Below are positions 1 through 13,290 of a stretch of DNA of 64,000 bases, piece after piece (position 1 is the first letter of the stretch; each line of letters opens with the position of its first letter). The stretch is from Hyaloperonospora brassicae (Eukaryota > Oomycota > Peronosporomycetes > Peronosporales > Peronosporaceae). Made by a program: the position numbers and the translations under genes. The stretch is from assembly GCA_947650285.1 (NCBI GenBank), contig CANTFL010000636.1, forward strand, positions 33,769 through 97,768. Direction: 5' to 3'. The notes beneath the pieces were generated by a model. The model searched no databases, was not told where the DNA came from, and worked only from the letters and a program-made list of their open reading frames with translations.

Positions 1-2379
1 CAAATCATCACAACCTTTTCTGCTCTTAATGATGCTAGAATATCTTCTTTCTTTGCTTTTGAGCTATTTTCTCGGATCTGATATAAATATATCCTACACT
101 TAACTTAGACACTGCGATACAGTATTCAATACAAGCGCTTGAATAAACTAAGAACAATTTCAAACATTGCTATTATACTACACCAAAAATCTTCCAATCG
201 TATTGGCAAAGGTGGCGTGCTTCCACAATCAAACAATTTACACTACTTTATGATGACGTACGATCACTCTACCTCCTTTTTTTAAAGAAATTGCCATGTT
301 TGTGGTAAATAGAAAAGAGGGATTCAACAATTATATGCGAAAACATACAACGTATCATAAGCATGCAGATGATAGAGGGGACGGGCGTAACGAAGAACCG
401 TTATCAACATAATATTATCCTGCATAATATATAATAAATTAGGTATTTTACGGTAACTTTACTTCTTTGAGATCTCAGGATAGCGATAATCTTTCGTTAA
501 AACAAAGGCCTTATCAATTGTTAATATAAATATATAAATACCAAAACACGAAGCGCTGCTTTTAGCGCGCAATGGACGGTCATTAGACTTCGCGCTAATA
601 CATTTTTATCAATATTGATACTATATGACTAAATAAAAGAATAGGCGATTTTAGGACTATAATTTTAAAACAATATGACCCTCTCCATTACTTCAATATT
701 TTCATTTAGTATTTTTCTTCCATTGTGCCGTGTACGTGAGATGTCAACAAATTGAGAAATTATGATGTCAGTGAGATTTTGCCTCGTACTGTGATTGGTA
801 CGACTCTACCAGTGCGCCGTTCCACCTGTAAGCGTTTTTTTATACCGTAAGGATCTCAATTCTTTTTCCGACTTATGCACATTAAATGATGATGGCGACA
901 GTTTTTTGTTTAACAGCAAGTGAGAAACTACGTCTATTTGAGTGATACAGAATGAAGTGCGGTCGGATGAATAAGTTCAACGTGGGCGAAGATGCTATCT
1001 GGATCAAGATATCGGCATTAGCTATGGAGAAATCGCATTCCGTCGTCACCGCCTTCGTACAACACAAAACTAGCATATTGCTTGTAAAAGAAATCATATA
1101 TTAGTATCAAGATTATGAAACGGCAGAGATGTTCAGACAACAGTAATGTGATCCTCCTGGGATGACGTACGTAAGTTGGCCTGTTTTTTCAAGATAGACA
1201 TCTTCAAGTACAAATGAGTCGTAGGATCCTTCTGGTTAAAATGATAAATGCTGGCAGCCGGTGCCATCAATCCATCAAGAAATAGACAAAGCCGAAAAAA
1301 GTGTTTTTTCGCCGAATCAAACCTGGTATACTGTGCTATTTTGAGAGTTTGATCCTCCAATTATACAACTTTTTGTGTGTATAGGCCATTGAATGATATA
1401 AAGCAAACTCCGATAAAAATCTTGTTTAAGCCGCCGCGAGCAGAATTAAGATCTCTTAAAGAGCTCTTTATTCTTAAGAAGGGTGAGCGTGATGTATACG
1501 CATATTAGAGGTAACATTTTATAGGTATAACATGACCATTTTGTTCTATGAACACACGCTAATATAGGGTATCAATAATCGTTTGGCAGGAACTCAATTA
1601 GGAATCATCTGTATGACTTGAGCTGTATACGATAGAACAAGTCTTTGAAGCTGTGAAGAAGAGAAACGTTATTTTGACACAAATAGTTACTCATTGAATA
1701 TCATATCGTTCACTGATTAGACAAAATGGGAGATTCAAAACCTATGGATATCTGGTACGTCAAGAGCGAGATAAATTGCTGTTCGAACAACCAGCGATTA
1801 TAGAAGCGCAAACCATGTTAAACGATAGGCTACTACACCTATGATTGTATTGCTCCCGCCCAGTACCAAACTGTACTTAGAAAAAAAATCGAGTGCCAAC
1901 CAAAAACGGGTAAAATAATAGGTACGGAGCTGTTGCAAAGTCCATCAACAAAGATGGACCGTCTAAATACGGTTGAGGTCAGTCTGGGTGGAGTGCCTTA
2001 CGGATCCAGCAACCGCTGGAGAATTTGAAAGACTCTTGACGTAATTTGTATCAGATGCACAATCATTGTGTGTATCTACACGTGGTGATTACGTATACCA
2101 TATCACCGTCAATTCGAATGTGACAGGTTTAGGCTTTTCGTGCAACAGTTACCTGTTAGGCATAGGAGACTTTGTTCATCACCAGTCACTTATGAGATGT
2201 TTGCTTAAGTTCGTCGAGATCGACATCCTTCCTACGTAAATGAGGAGCGTTGGAACAGTTGGATGCATAACAATAAAGAAACAAGTAGCAGAATCTACTA
2301 CATAGAGCAGTACGAGTAAGATTGCACCGCTCTGGATCTGGCTGCCACTTTTCCATGTCATGATGAGATACCTCTCCTC
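1..2379. other. AT-rich region without recognisable genes
   Basis: I find no protein family, RNA gene or intact repeat here. Only short frames under 80 codons occur on either strand, and none has a recognisable motif. Base composition is AT-rich and unlike the genes at 26 kb and 53-62 kb. Because a decayed Gypsy copy follows directly, this stretch is probably repeat-derived DNA that has mutated beyond recognition; that is inference. Confidence 0.5.
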
Positions 2380-5260
2380 ATAACGTACGAAGCAAGGGTA
2401 ATCTGAAATACATGATCCGTGAAGCTTCCTGCTGGTTATTCATTAGGTTTTCATCGGATAAAAATCTTAACTTATCCGCAAGCGTTTGATAGTACTACTA
2501 GGAAGTGAGATGATGGCCTCACGTGTGGTAAGGTCTTTAGGACTACTGCACAAAACTTCAGTGTGATTATTCACTACACTGTGGAGCAAGATTGTGGCGC
2601 CTGTGCGAATGAATATTTAGCTGTGAAGGTCCACCAATCGAAAAGATCGAGTGGTTCAGGACAGAGATGCATGCCTGTAGGGCAGCATCTAAGGACAATT
2701 AACCATATTAATCAGAGGCGGCAACACAAAAATCTGGGTCGACTATACAAAATAATAAATAAAGTTCTCATCTTTCGTAGCGCAAATAGGGCCAAGCGAC
2801 GTTTAAGGAATATGTCCCATATACCATAACAAAAATAATAATCAGCGGGTTTTATGCTGAGGTAATCGGTCAGTAGCATCCCAAAAAGTTATAATAATCG
2901 GATCAGTAGTCGTCGCTTATATGGTTTATCTGATAGTGAGATCATAGTTAAGTTCAGAGACAACTTATTTTTTAACGCTTTAACGGGGTTTACGAGATAT
3001 GCTTGGTAGGGAACACAAGCAGATCTTAGCACTCGTCACAAATAATGAAAAAGAAGCTAATGTTCGGCTGGCAGCAGTATTTGCTGATACCGAACGAAGT
3101 ATAAAGCAACTTATCGATTAATCAAAGTATTTGCAAAAAAGAAGGCCCATACTGAACGAAACTAGTCTCCGTCCTGAGACATGCATAAAGGAGAATCCGT
3201 TTTATCAAAAAATTTGCTCATATTTTAAGGATGGTGATATAATTAATATTGTGCGGACTGCATAAGTATAATTGCACTATATACGTTTAATAATTGCAGC
3301 CTAGGTAAAAGTACGGTGGCATGTATCTCTGATCGATACCTCATAAAATGTACTAGCAATCGACGTGTTCTGTACCGATCGCTTCACAGCGGACTATATA
3401 AGGAATTAAACTTTCGCTTAAAGCTTCTCGACTTTCTGTAAGCGTAACTCTGACAAAGATGGAGGATAGTGCACGCATACAAAGGTTGAATACAGCGACG
3501 GAAATCTCCTGAACGCCGATACTGACGAAGTAATTATCATGATAGTATGTCGAAGAAAACTAATTTTTCATTATATTTATAGTGTATTGCATCTTTTAGA
3601 TCCTTATGCGTATACGAGAACTCGTAGACAGTAGTAAAATCGCCCATCAGTCTTATCAGGAATTAATCCGTGATACCACAAGAACCAAGTATTGCCTCTG
3701 GCATACTAATTTTAAACGCAGCGATTTTGTCGTAAACATTTGTGAGTTTGCACCGAGAAACTCCGCCTTGTGCTCGTCCATATGAAATTTATGAACCTAA
3801 TAAGGCCTTGGACTTTATATAGAATACGCACTCGTATGTTGAAATACAATAATGAGCGCACATAAGCTGTGTTACCACATCGACAAGCTTATATTCGCGG
3901 CTAGCAATTTTATTCATAATTAAATAGTGAATAAACGTGGCGCACGCCTTGATCTGGAGAGGTTGAACGTGATCACCGACTAAAAAGGGCCAATGAATGT
4001 CAAGCGACTCAAAAAGTTTCCTATGAACATGGAGTACTATCATATAAACCCTAGTAAATACGCCGAGATGGCCGTCAATCTTTTTCTTTTTATGTAAAAA
4101 CGACAGGTGGTCGTGGATGCTGAGCTCCAGACATCTTTAAGAGCATTTTGTTTGATACAGTCGCGTATATTGGCAATTGCAGATTATATAGATAACTTCA
4201 TCTGGATAGTTAGAGATTGCTGTGGCCAGCGATTTATAAATAGCTGCGCCTTAATTATTATGGTGAAGAAGGTACATAGTAGGTAGTATGTTATCATTCG
4301 TGTAAGATGCTACAGCTCAGTGCGACTATTTATTGTAAGACAAGAAAGTCCATTTCATGAAATATGCACTGGCCTACTTTTGCGTCTACTCCCTCGAGGA
4401 TAGACCATTTGTTGTGTATTTGGACCAATTGTCACTATTGTGGATCTTAATCGGTCTCCAGCCCTTTCAAAGAATGACGAGGTGGCTGCTATTCTTCTTG
4501 GGATACAAAGTATCTATAATATACAAGCCACGACGACGTAATGTCGTCTCTGATGCGCTTTCGCGCCGAGGTTATATCAAGCAGGCCGCGCACTTTATCA
4601 GTGAGATCAAAAGCACTGTTGCAACGATTGTAGCTAGTGTTCCGTCATCAACACTTCTTGACAACGTATGATAAGCATGCGAAAGCTATAATGACTTCTG
4701 AGTTTGATGGAACACCTCGTCATCCAAATTATAAATTTCTTAGTTTAGACTGGCATTTTACCGTTCTTGGTTGGATCATCACACGACTCCCAGCTGTTAA
4801 TGAATCACACAGTGGATACCGGTGACACATTTCATATTGTCTTTACTGTAAATAAAAACTTGCGTTTGCGATCATGTAGAAGTGCCAAGATGCACCAATT
4901 GGAGGGCATATCTTTCGAGAAAAATTTATGCTACGTAAGCAGCGTTTTTGCCCCCGAAAGTATCGGTTAAAGCGCAAGTAAATTGTCTCTCGCAAATTTT
5001 CCACCAATTTCTAAGTATAAGTTCCGCACGTCATTGCGGCCCATGCCTTTATCGACAGAGTGATGGCGTTTCGTTCTGATCAGATCTGCAATTCATTTTC
5101 CCGAAGAAGACCTCATGGATATATTGGTATTCTCTTGTGTACTCACCTGATTCGCAAGAGGGTATAACTTGCTGCTGCTCTAGTCGACCACAGCACAAGG
5201 TTCACCACGTGTCTTAATCGACACGGTATTTTGATACATGTGTAACCCCTTACACTAGTC
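2380..5260 (+). mobile_element. Decayed Ty3/Gypsy pol relic (relic 0)
   Basis: An old Gypsy copy of the same lineage as elements A and B, but on the + strand. Around 2505-2700 the frame keeps DGLTCG and HYTVEQ and a lysine-rich linker that aligns with the protease-RT linker of B near 39.55-39.75 kb. Positions 4357-4671 match the RNase H end (RMxRWL, then YKPRRRNVVSDALSRR). Near 4820-4970 the frame resembles the integrase zinc region (NKNLRLR), and 5205-5240 resembles a segment of the integrase core (LIDTVF). Stops and frameshifts break every domain. No LTR is recognisable at either side. It cannot encode a working polyprotein. Confidence 0.75.
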
Positions 5261-6699
5261 TCAAGCCGCAATTCTCAATTCACAGAAAATTCGTATATGT
5301 AGGTGTTTCGATAACTCGTACCACGCTTAAGATTTTTCAAGATCTTCATTTTTGGAAACATATTTTCATAACGAACGTGCCAGTAGTGTTCTCGAAGAGA
5401 GATTTGAGGATAGGTCCAATTGCTTACAAGTTAAGATAAAATTCGACAACATTTAAGTTCCATATCAACAACTTAATGCATGCGTCGACATCACACATCC
5501 CGTTCTGCGTGAATGGCGTACAGAATCACGCATTTCGGCTTGACAGAGTGTAACTCTAGTCTGATGGTGGATTTGCTGAAATAGCGAACGACTGCCTCTT
5601 GCTCATCATGTGTCAACACTCACGTAGACACGGAACGATTGTGATGTAGTTATTACATTATTTGAAGTTGAGGGTGTCTTGAAAAAATGATGAAGTTTTT
5701 TTGACACAAATGACGAAGGTAATATTTTGAATTTTTAGCTTCGCCATTGCCAATTCTATATAGGATGATTAAACAAGCGAGGAGGAAAAGAAACAGCATT
5801 TAAGATTGCCAAAGAAGCGCACTGATAAAAAAAGCATGCAAGTATTTAATTTTCTGTGAGTCCTGGAAGTAGTATCTTGTAACGTAAAAGATTTCCCCAT
5901 TACGCGGAGGATCGACGCAAACGGAATGCTTAATTTTATGGAAGATCGAATTTTCTTCTATCTAGTGCAAGTGACTTAGTATTACTGTCTTTTTAAAAGA
6001 CACAAACATGTAACTAGTTATATCGGCATACGTTTATTACGGCTAAGGTAATATATATTATCTTCTTCTATTGCACAGCATAGGCAACGAATACACATTC
6101 TCTTGACTTTATCTTGCGCTACCGTAGGTTGAGCGGAAGCGGATAGCAATTTTTTTCGCTATCGAGAGTTAACATAATCGGATAGCAGCTAGAAAACTCA
6201 AGTTCAACTATTGATCGAGGATAATGGCCATGGAGAGCAAAAGGATTCGGCTCACCCGATATGACAAAAAAACGGTTCAGAGAGATACGCGCCCCAGACA
6301 CTCGTAGATGTATTTCAAATTAGCAATCGCGTCACGCACCATAGTTTATACACATGCTCTAGACCCGAGCGAAATCACACATTATATTTTTTAATAAGCG
6401 CATTGCAATTTCTTAGCACGAACTATGCACGCATCAATAAATTTAAACCAGAAGAGTCCTGTGTCACAAGATAGCCGATGCCGATGAAACATAGCACCGC
6501 GCAAAAACAATATTAAATTAAAATGAAAATTCGGCAATTATCGGATGTCACGATTTGCGCCTGGTGCCCTGGATATTAGAAGAAACGCATTATGATATTG
6601 CGACAGCAATAATATGTAGTGTGTGTGATTTCCGCTATACTACAGGTGCTTTAGAAAAGCGCTAAGAAGTTTTTATCCAGCGCACTTTACTCGCGCTGA

Positions 6700-6960
6700 C
6701 GTCATGTCCGATAAACCTTTCAGCATCAAACAGAGAGAGTTGACTGCAGTGGCATCTCTTGTAGGACATGCAGGCGTTGAGTATTTACGGCAAAAGATAA
6801 GACTTTCCTCTTAAAGATAGATGCAAGACATCGCTCTCTTGCGTTTCTTGCGTGGTGCCAGCGGAAGTAATTGCACTACGATGAATTTCTGACGGAGGTG
6901 CGACTCATCGTGTCCAAGACGCTCTCGCAAACCGCAAGAGCCAACCCTGATGATAATTTA
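6700..6960 (+). pseudogene. Possible RNase H-like retroelement trace
   Basis: Translation, with one frame change, reads KPFSIKQRELTAV, then KTFLLKIDARHRSLAFLAW. This resembles the RNase H segment of Ty3/Gypsy polymerases, where an E-L-x-A-V/M block is followed by F-x-x-x-T-D-H-x-S-L. It is not the same subfamily as A or B. The match is short, so the call is tentative. Confidence 0.35.
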
Positions 6961-7734
6961 TCATATTCGGCATTAATCCAAAACGTAATTTGATGCAACT
7001 GTGGTGAAGTCAATTCCGCAAAGTAACTATTATGAGACGCAATATGTAACTTTATTAGAAACGCGGACTCACTGATGGTACTCCGATCCTTGCCTTGCTA
7101 AATTATCCTTTTATCACCATGTGTACCCTTTGTTGATGGTCGACTAACCTCTTTGCAACGAACGGACTTGTGTGATGTCCATCTCGATCTTGCATTTAAG
7201 ATCGATAGTATACCTCTGAGCGCAAAAATGTACATAGGGATAAAGTTTTATCTGAATATTGAGATCTTACGCGTTCCAGCCTAAGAACGTTTTGCTATAT
7301 CCTTAACCCCTTTTGCCGTCTTGAGATCTTCGTATCTAGTCCTTTCCTATGTTTGCTGCGTTCAATCGCCCTTCAAATCTGAGCGCACTTGCGCAATTAA
7401 TGTCCGATTCCCGAGTCAATTCTATCGAACTCGGTTAAACAATTTACGCTTAAACTTTTGCGTTATAAACAACTGTGCATCAGTCGTCAAGGATCCAGAG
7501 AAACTACATGTAAAGAGGATGAGGGTGTGATGAATTGTTTTGGAAGAATAATAGACCCAGAGGTCGGCACGGTGAATGGACCAGATTTCACCCGCAAGAA
7601 AGGGGGTGTCAAAATGAAAAAGGGCCTCGAAAGAGGTAGAATTCTCATCGGAGAGGTGCCCGCATGATCGATCGAAGTGAAGCCTGATATCGAGGTACCG
7701 TTTGATCGGTACTAACAAAAAACGACCCAGATCT

Positions 7735-7875
7735 CTCATTGGTAGACCCAGTTCCTCATCGTTTGATTTAGTACTTACCGGTAGACCTGGGACCCCCTTC
7801 GTAGACCTGGTCCTTCATCGATAGGCCTGGGTCTCTCATTGGTAGACCTGGGTCTCTCATGGTAGAAATAGCTCC
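7735..7875. repeat. Degenerate short tandem repeat, about 20 bp unit
   Basis: Five to six imperfect copies of a unit close to GGTAGACCTGGGTCTCTCAT follow one another with variable spacing. The last two copies are nearly identical and the outer ones are strongly diverged. No coding function is evident. Confidence 0.6.
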
Positions 7876-8456
7876 TTTGCGGACGAATTAATCGTTCAAG
7901 GTCGAGCCACTCCTCGACAAGTCACATACAGACTCAGTGCACTGGGAAACGATATGATAGATAGGTTTTTAGATAGGAATAAGTCGAATAATATTCAATT
8001 TGCGATTTACGCGGCACACCTCCGTCGTGCCTATGAAGTATAAGTTAATTAGCCTGCCCGCCTATTCCGGGCAAGTAATATACTTTGCCTTTCCCGTTGA
8101 AAACCAGTTGCGTGGCGATATTAGGTTCAAGTAAAACAGCAGGAATTATTTGGCGTGTGAGATTGTCGAAGCAGCAACCTCCTACTCAAGATCCACTATC
8201 GGTAGCGGCCTCGCAATCTAGGTTTTAGAGATCACAGTAAAAGCCAGGAGGTAAATGCCCCTGTGATTTCAATAAAGATCAGGAGCGGTAAGCTACCTAA
8301 ATTTTTTGGTTATAAGTCCGCTCTCGACCGAGTCGATTCCGTAGATACCTAATGATCTACCAAGTAAAGCATATTCACTTGGTGAGTAATGTCTACCTCT
8401 TCCAGGGCTAAAACATCTCAGTCTTCTTCTGAGTGGACTGAATTGTGCAACTCGTC

Positions 8457-8941
8457 TGTAGCGGAGCTACACAGCTCCTGAATTCATAGATAGACCTTAC
8501 TCTCAACGAATACATTTGATCAAAAAACTTGACTGGGTGAGTCTACAAGCTTAGAGAGCTTATGGTCCCTGCTCCAGAAGGTCAAGCGATTCAAAAAATC
8601 ACGGACCAGAGTGCTCTAAGAGTGGCTGCCTTAACAAGGCATTGCTATACTATACAAGATCCAAGACTCCTCAGGGAGGTACGTGTCTTTACGGATAAAG
8701 ATGGGAAGTGAACTGTATTTGTTTTTATCTGCTAGAACACATCGGATTAACGTACTTGATCTCGACATTTGTGTTCTGATTAAAACCACTCGCAAGATCA
8801 CGTTAACAATGACTGCCATACCTCAGTCCTCAACAACTGACACGATATTTCAATATCTATTTTGACGGATCTCATATCTTGTGTACACTATACCTATTGT
8901 CGGCTGCCAATCGACGTGGAACCCCATTACGCCCTCCCTCA
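8457..8941 (-). repeat. LTR, family 1 (3' LTR of the element)
   Basis: About 485 bp. It begins TGTAGCGGAGCTACACAGC, itself a small inverted repeat. It is colinear with 15636-16113 and with the solo LTR at 52120-52693 over long blocks, such as the GAACACATCGGATTAACGTA segment shared with 15636-16113 and the final CCGACGTG-type stem near the right end. The last bases are mutated. Confidence 0.8.
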
Positions 8942-9458
8942 CCAGAAGGACGCTTTCTAAAACGCTAATCGAATTCTGTACTCGAATACGATGGTGTTTG
9001 TGCGCTCAATCTCACGGTCACCTACCACTAAACACCAGGGCATCGCCACCTCACGAGTCGTCGACTCTTTTTCTATCTGTGTATCGATGAGGAGGAGGAC
9101 TATGGTAGCGATACCAAGGACCAGAGTAAGGCTTGGACGATTTACAACCCACCAGTGCCAGAGGCAACGCCTCATACTGCACTGAACCCAATAGCCGAGT
9201 GAGACGAATTTAATGCGCCCTAAGTGCAGCATCAAAAAGCAGTTCGGGTGATGCCATCGTCACCAATTCGCTCGTTGATCAACAGCAGTGGCTATCCAAA
9301 AAGAGGCGAGCTCTCGGCACCATACGCAGCTTGCTGCGACCCTTGAGAGTCACCGAAAATATGTGTGTACCTTACCCTAATGTGGAAGAACGTATACGCC
9401 AAATCGGAGTTCGATCATTGGAAACGTGGGACATTTGTACTGAGGCCACATCTACTGA

Positions 9459-10424
9459 ATGGGTTGCGAGCCGACACGCACTTTGCGAGAAACACCTGGA
9501 GCCTTAGTTGACAACCCAGGGTCAATACAAATTCTAATTGACATGCAAGTACAAGGCAAACCGGTTCCACCGATTATGGGTATACCCATCCTCCTCTTCG
9601 CAGGCGAATCTCAGGAGAAAGAAGAAAATGCGTTTTTTCGCCACGTGTATCGAAAACGATGCCTCAGCAGCGTCGTAGCTCCAAGAGCAAGTGTCGATGG
9701 GGCAGACTTTTGTCTAGAACGAAAGCTTCGGTATGACTACGTCAAGCTTAAGGCCAGAGGCCAGTTGCTAACTTGCACCCAATATGCCCCGGCTGTGACG
9801 GCTGATGTGAGTGTTGGTCAAGCGGTGCCCAACTACCCATCTGCTTCCAGCACTATTGGTGAGAAACGTTCTTGGTCGCAGGATGGTCCTTGCCGCGATG
9901 TTCATAAACATATACGGCGTATTTGCAATCCTGCCAAGGGGATGTCTCATACTTCCATGAGTTTTCCGACTCCGGGTACCCTCGCCACCAAACCAGATAC
10001 TGGTATTGACCGTGACGACGACGTCGTTTCAGGAGTCGCTACACATGGAACTGGCGGTTCCCTTGCTCATTGAGCAGCTTCGGTGGGGGTCGTTGTACCG
10101 AAGGAGGAGCATGAAAAGACGCTTCTCGAAGTAAGCTGTCTCCGCGAGAACTTGGGTAAGACCCAAAGTGCGCTCAACGTGACGCAAGATCGTCTTCAGA
10201 AGGTGGGGTTGGGTAAAACTCGGATGGACGCTCATCTTGATACCCTGATTCGGATTCAGCAGCCGATGGCAAAGCCATATGTCGCGGTGCAAGCCCCTCC
10301 AAGTTCACGTGGGACGGATCCCGATACGGCTAAAGAAAGCCGACATAGAACACAGGACGTGTGCGCGCGGTTTGCGCGGGAGGTTGAGCGTACACGCAAG
10401 TCCCTTCTTATCCGGCTACCGTGA
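9459..10424 (+). pseudogene. Antisense reading frame in family 1 Gypsy, one stop
   Basis: On the strand opposite pol, between pol and the 3' LTR, one frame stays open for about 320 codons except for a single TGA at 10071-10073. The N-terminal part (204 codons) is not recognised. The part after the stop is rich in E, K, L and Q and looks like a coiled coil (residues KEEHEKTLLEVSCLRENL). Its last 100 bases overlap the integrase GPY/F-like tail on the - strand. Position and orientation match the antisense frames in elements A and B, although I see no sequence similarity to them. It could be a chance opening in a decayed element. Confidence 0.45.
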
Positions 10425-13290
10425 ATAGTCCAATGAAGCGCGGACACAACTTTGTCTTGAAGACAGCGGAAGCTACATTTGTAGGTCGGTCGTTAGGATT
10501 GAGTAGCACTTGGTCTCCGACCTCATCACGTTCTATCTTAACCTCTGCCTTTGGTATCTGATTGTTGTTTCATTGTTTATCTTGTCTATCATCCAATGCG
10601 TCACGCACATGTCGTACGTAATACATTCAATCGCGTTGCAAGAAACTTGCTTACCTGTTTGTGAACAGTAGCATGATTGATATCAGCAAGCCGATCGGCA
10701 ACTCCTCCCCCATTAATCCCTGAACCACGGAGTGGTAGCGTTAATGGAACGCGAGGGTGTGAGAGACCATTCACGTAGAACGGTGTGTAGCCCGTAAAGG
10801 CATGCACGGCGTTATTTAACGCGAACCCAACGACAGGGAGCATCGGACTCCAACTTTTTGGCATTTTAGGGCAAACACTGCGCGAGATGTCACCGATGAT
10901 GCGATTTACTCGCTCGGTTGGCCATCGGTCTGCGAATAGATCGTTATGAGGATGTCCAATCATGTACCGAGCACCTTGAAGATGGACTTCCAAAACTTCC
11001 CATTGAAGCGAGGGTCTCGGTCAGAATTAATTGCCACAGGCTAACCTTGTTGTCGAAACACTCAATCAATAAACAGCGTCGCTGTACCTTCACCATCGTT
11101 AGAGTCCGGCACCGCCGCTAAATGATCCATATTGCGCAAACGGTCAACAAAGACCACAATACCCGTATTTCCATATAAATCCTTCGGTAAACCGAACAAG
11201 AAATCCATGCTGATGGTATCCCAACACATCTTGGGTTCAGGAAAACTAGCTAGCAGCGATGCCGCGTGAGATGAGGGTTTCACGCGTTGACACGCTTTAC
11301 ATGCACGCACATAAATGCTGAACCATTTGTAATGTTTAGGCCACCAATAGCACTGGATAACTGAGCCACAGGTCTTCTCGCGACCGAGATGACCGCTTAC
11401 CGCAGTATCATGTGCCTTATAAAAAAATCGATGCTTCAAATCCTCAGTATGAGGTACAACGATACGAGTAATTTCCTCAACATATGTGATATAGCTCAAT
11501 GGACCTTGATCTATGGAATATCGATGTGGCCTTACACGTAAACGTGCCGACAATTCTATGCCTGATTCCTTGAACTCGTCGCTTACACGAGAACGTAGCA
11601 GAGCTGCACAGTGTTCATCGTTGGCATATGCTGTACGTATAAGATCAGTGACTGACGCCGACATAGTCGTCACATGAGCATAAGCATATTCAGGTCTATG
11701 TGACAGCGCATTAGCCAAAGCATAATGCTTTCCCGGCTTCTACTTCACCTCGAAGTTATACCTGGCAAAAAAGAAAGAGAGCCAACGAGCCATTCTCTGA
11801 GAGAGATGAGGAGACTGGGTCGCAGTGCGTAGTGAAGCATGATCTGTATCGATAACAAACGTCGTAAAGCCAAGCACATGGGATCTATATTTGACGAGAG
11901 AATACTTCATTGCAAGTATCTCTTTGTCATGAACAGGATAGTTCTTTTTAGCAGCTTTCATCTGGCGGGACTCAAACGCAATGACTCGTTACCATCAATT
12001 AACTTCTATTTTCCAACACAGAACTGCCTATGGCAAAGTCAGATGCGTCACAGAATAAATTTAAAGACCAATCAGGATAGGTCAAAGCCAGGATTGGCAC
12101 ACAAAGAAGACTCTCCTTAACTTCTTGAAAGCATCATTCTCAGTGCTAGTTCAGCGCCACTTCACATCCTTTTTAAGGAGATTGGATAATGACCGAGCCA
12201 TTTCTGCGTAATTCTCACTGTACTTGTGCAAGTAATTTGCAGGCTAAGCCACTTACATAAGTCCTTTTGATTCTTAGAAACCGGCCAATCAACTATGGCT
12301 TTCACCTTAGCGGGATACGCTCGAGGGCCTCGCATCCCAATAAAGCACCCTAAAAAGGGAATCTCTTCTGCACCAAAGATGCACTTAAAGGCGTTGGCGT
12401 ACAGCTTATTTGTGCGCATGCAATCGATCACTGCTCGTAAATAATCAATGTGATTATCCACATCTAACCGACCGTTCATAACACAACTATGGACGAGGAT
12501 GTCATAGAAGTACGTCTGTGTATGGCCTCGATGAGGTCTGAGCAATTGCGTTGCAAGATAATTGAATGTAGCCGGGGCATTTGATAACCCTTGCGGCATC
12601 ACAAGCCAAGCCCAGAGCATACCTCTTGAAGTGCTGACCGGCGTTAGTGGAATATCACTCTATCGCATGGGCAGTTGATAATAACCATCGACTAAGTCGA
12701 GCGCACTGTACATTGTACGTTACACTATATTGTTCTGAACAACATACTTTCTATAGATGTGTGTCTGAACCGGGATGGCGGCCGCATTAAGCTTATTGTA
12801 AGCATGAACAATGCGTCACTTTCCACTTTCTTTCTGACACAAATGTCGATATAGAATGGGGAGATTTACCCTCATGACCCATGACGTCCGCGTGCTTTAC
12901 GCGAAAGAAGTCGTCAATGACGCCACATTGTTCCTTCGGTAAATTCCACTGCCGTGTTACACTGTATTTAGTTCCAGGAACCAAGTCAATTTCATGACGT
13001 ACACCTCTATCTCGACGTAAGAAGAACGGATGGCTGTGACGCACCACTTTCTGGAACTCCTTTACCGAACGATTGAACGAATTCAAAGATCTTTTAATAT
13101 AGAAGATCCACTACGCGCACTAAGTGTCTCTTTCGTGTCATCAAGTACGGACTCGTCCAAACACGAGGATGAATTCAACTCAATATCAGATCGAATGACC
13201 ATTAGGTCGGATAACTCTCCCGCCTTCAAGCCTTCGATAAATTCGATATCAGGCATCTATTCTAGCTCAAATAGAGCATCCTGGGATTAA
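10330..13290 (-). pseudogene. Family 1 Gypsy pol: RT, RNase H, integrase (broken)
   Basis: Read right to left. 12793-13086 is the region before RT (HEIDLVPGTKYSVTRQW). 12162-12620 is reverse transcriptase with MPQGLSNAPATF and a modified active site, YFYDILVHS where YxDD is expected. 11740-11961 is RNase H (YPVHDKE, TDHASLRTA, RMARWLSF). 11062-11718 is the integrase zinc region and the first catalytic Asp (SMDFLFGLP). 10601-10993 is the rest of the core. 10330-10560 is the C-terminal domain (VLLNPND, PRFIGLFTV). Stops and frameshifts separate these pieces, so it is not functional. Confidence 0.85.

Larger units (their letters stand above)
5261..8456. other. Decayed repeat DNA, mostly unassigned
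   Basis: No intact gene is visible. Short frames on both strands lack motifs. Part of it may continue the Gypsy relic to the left, and two sub-features are listed separately: an RNase H-like trace near 6.7-6.96 kb and a degenerate tandem repeat near 7.74-7.87 kb. Nothing else is recognisable. Confidence 0.45.

Noticed and set aside
8457..8941. Primer binding site for Gypsy family 1
   Set aside because: Neither LTR inner edge shows a TGG-starting site, so no site is annotated; mutation may have removed it.
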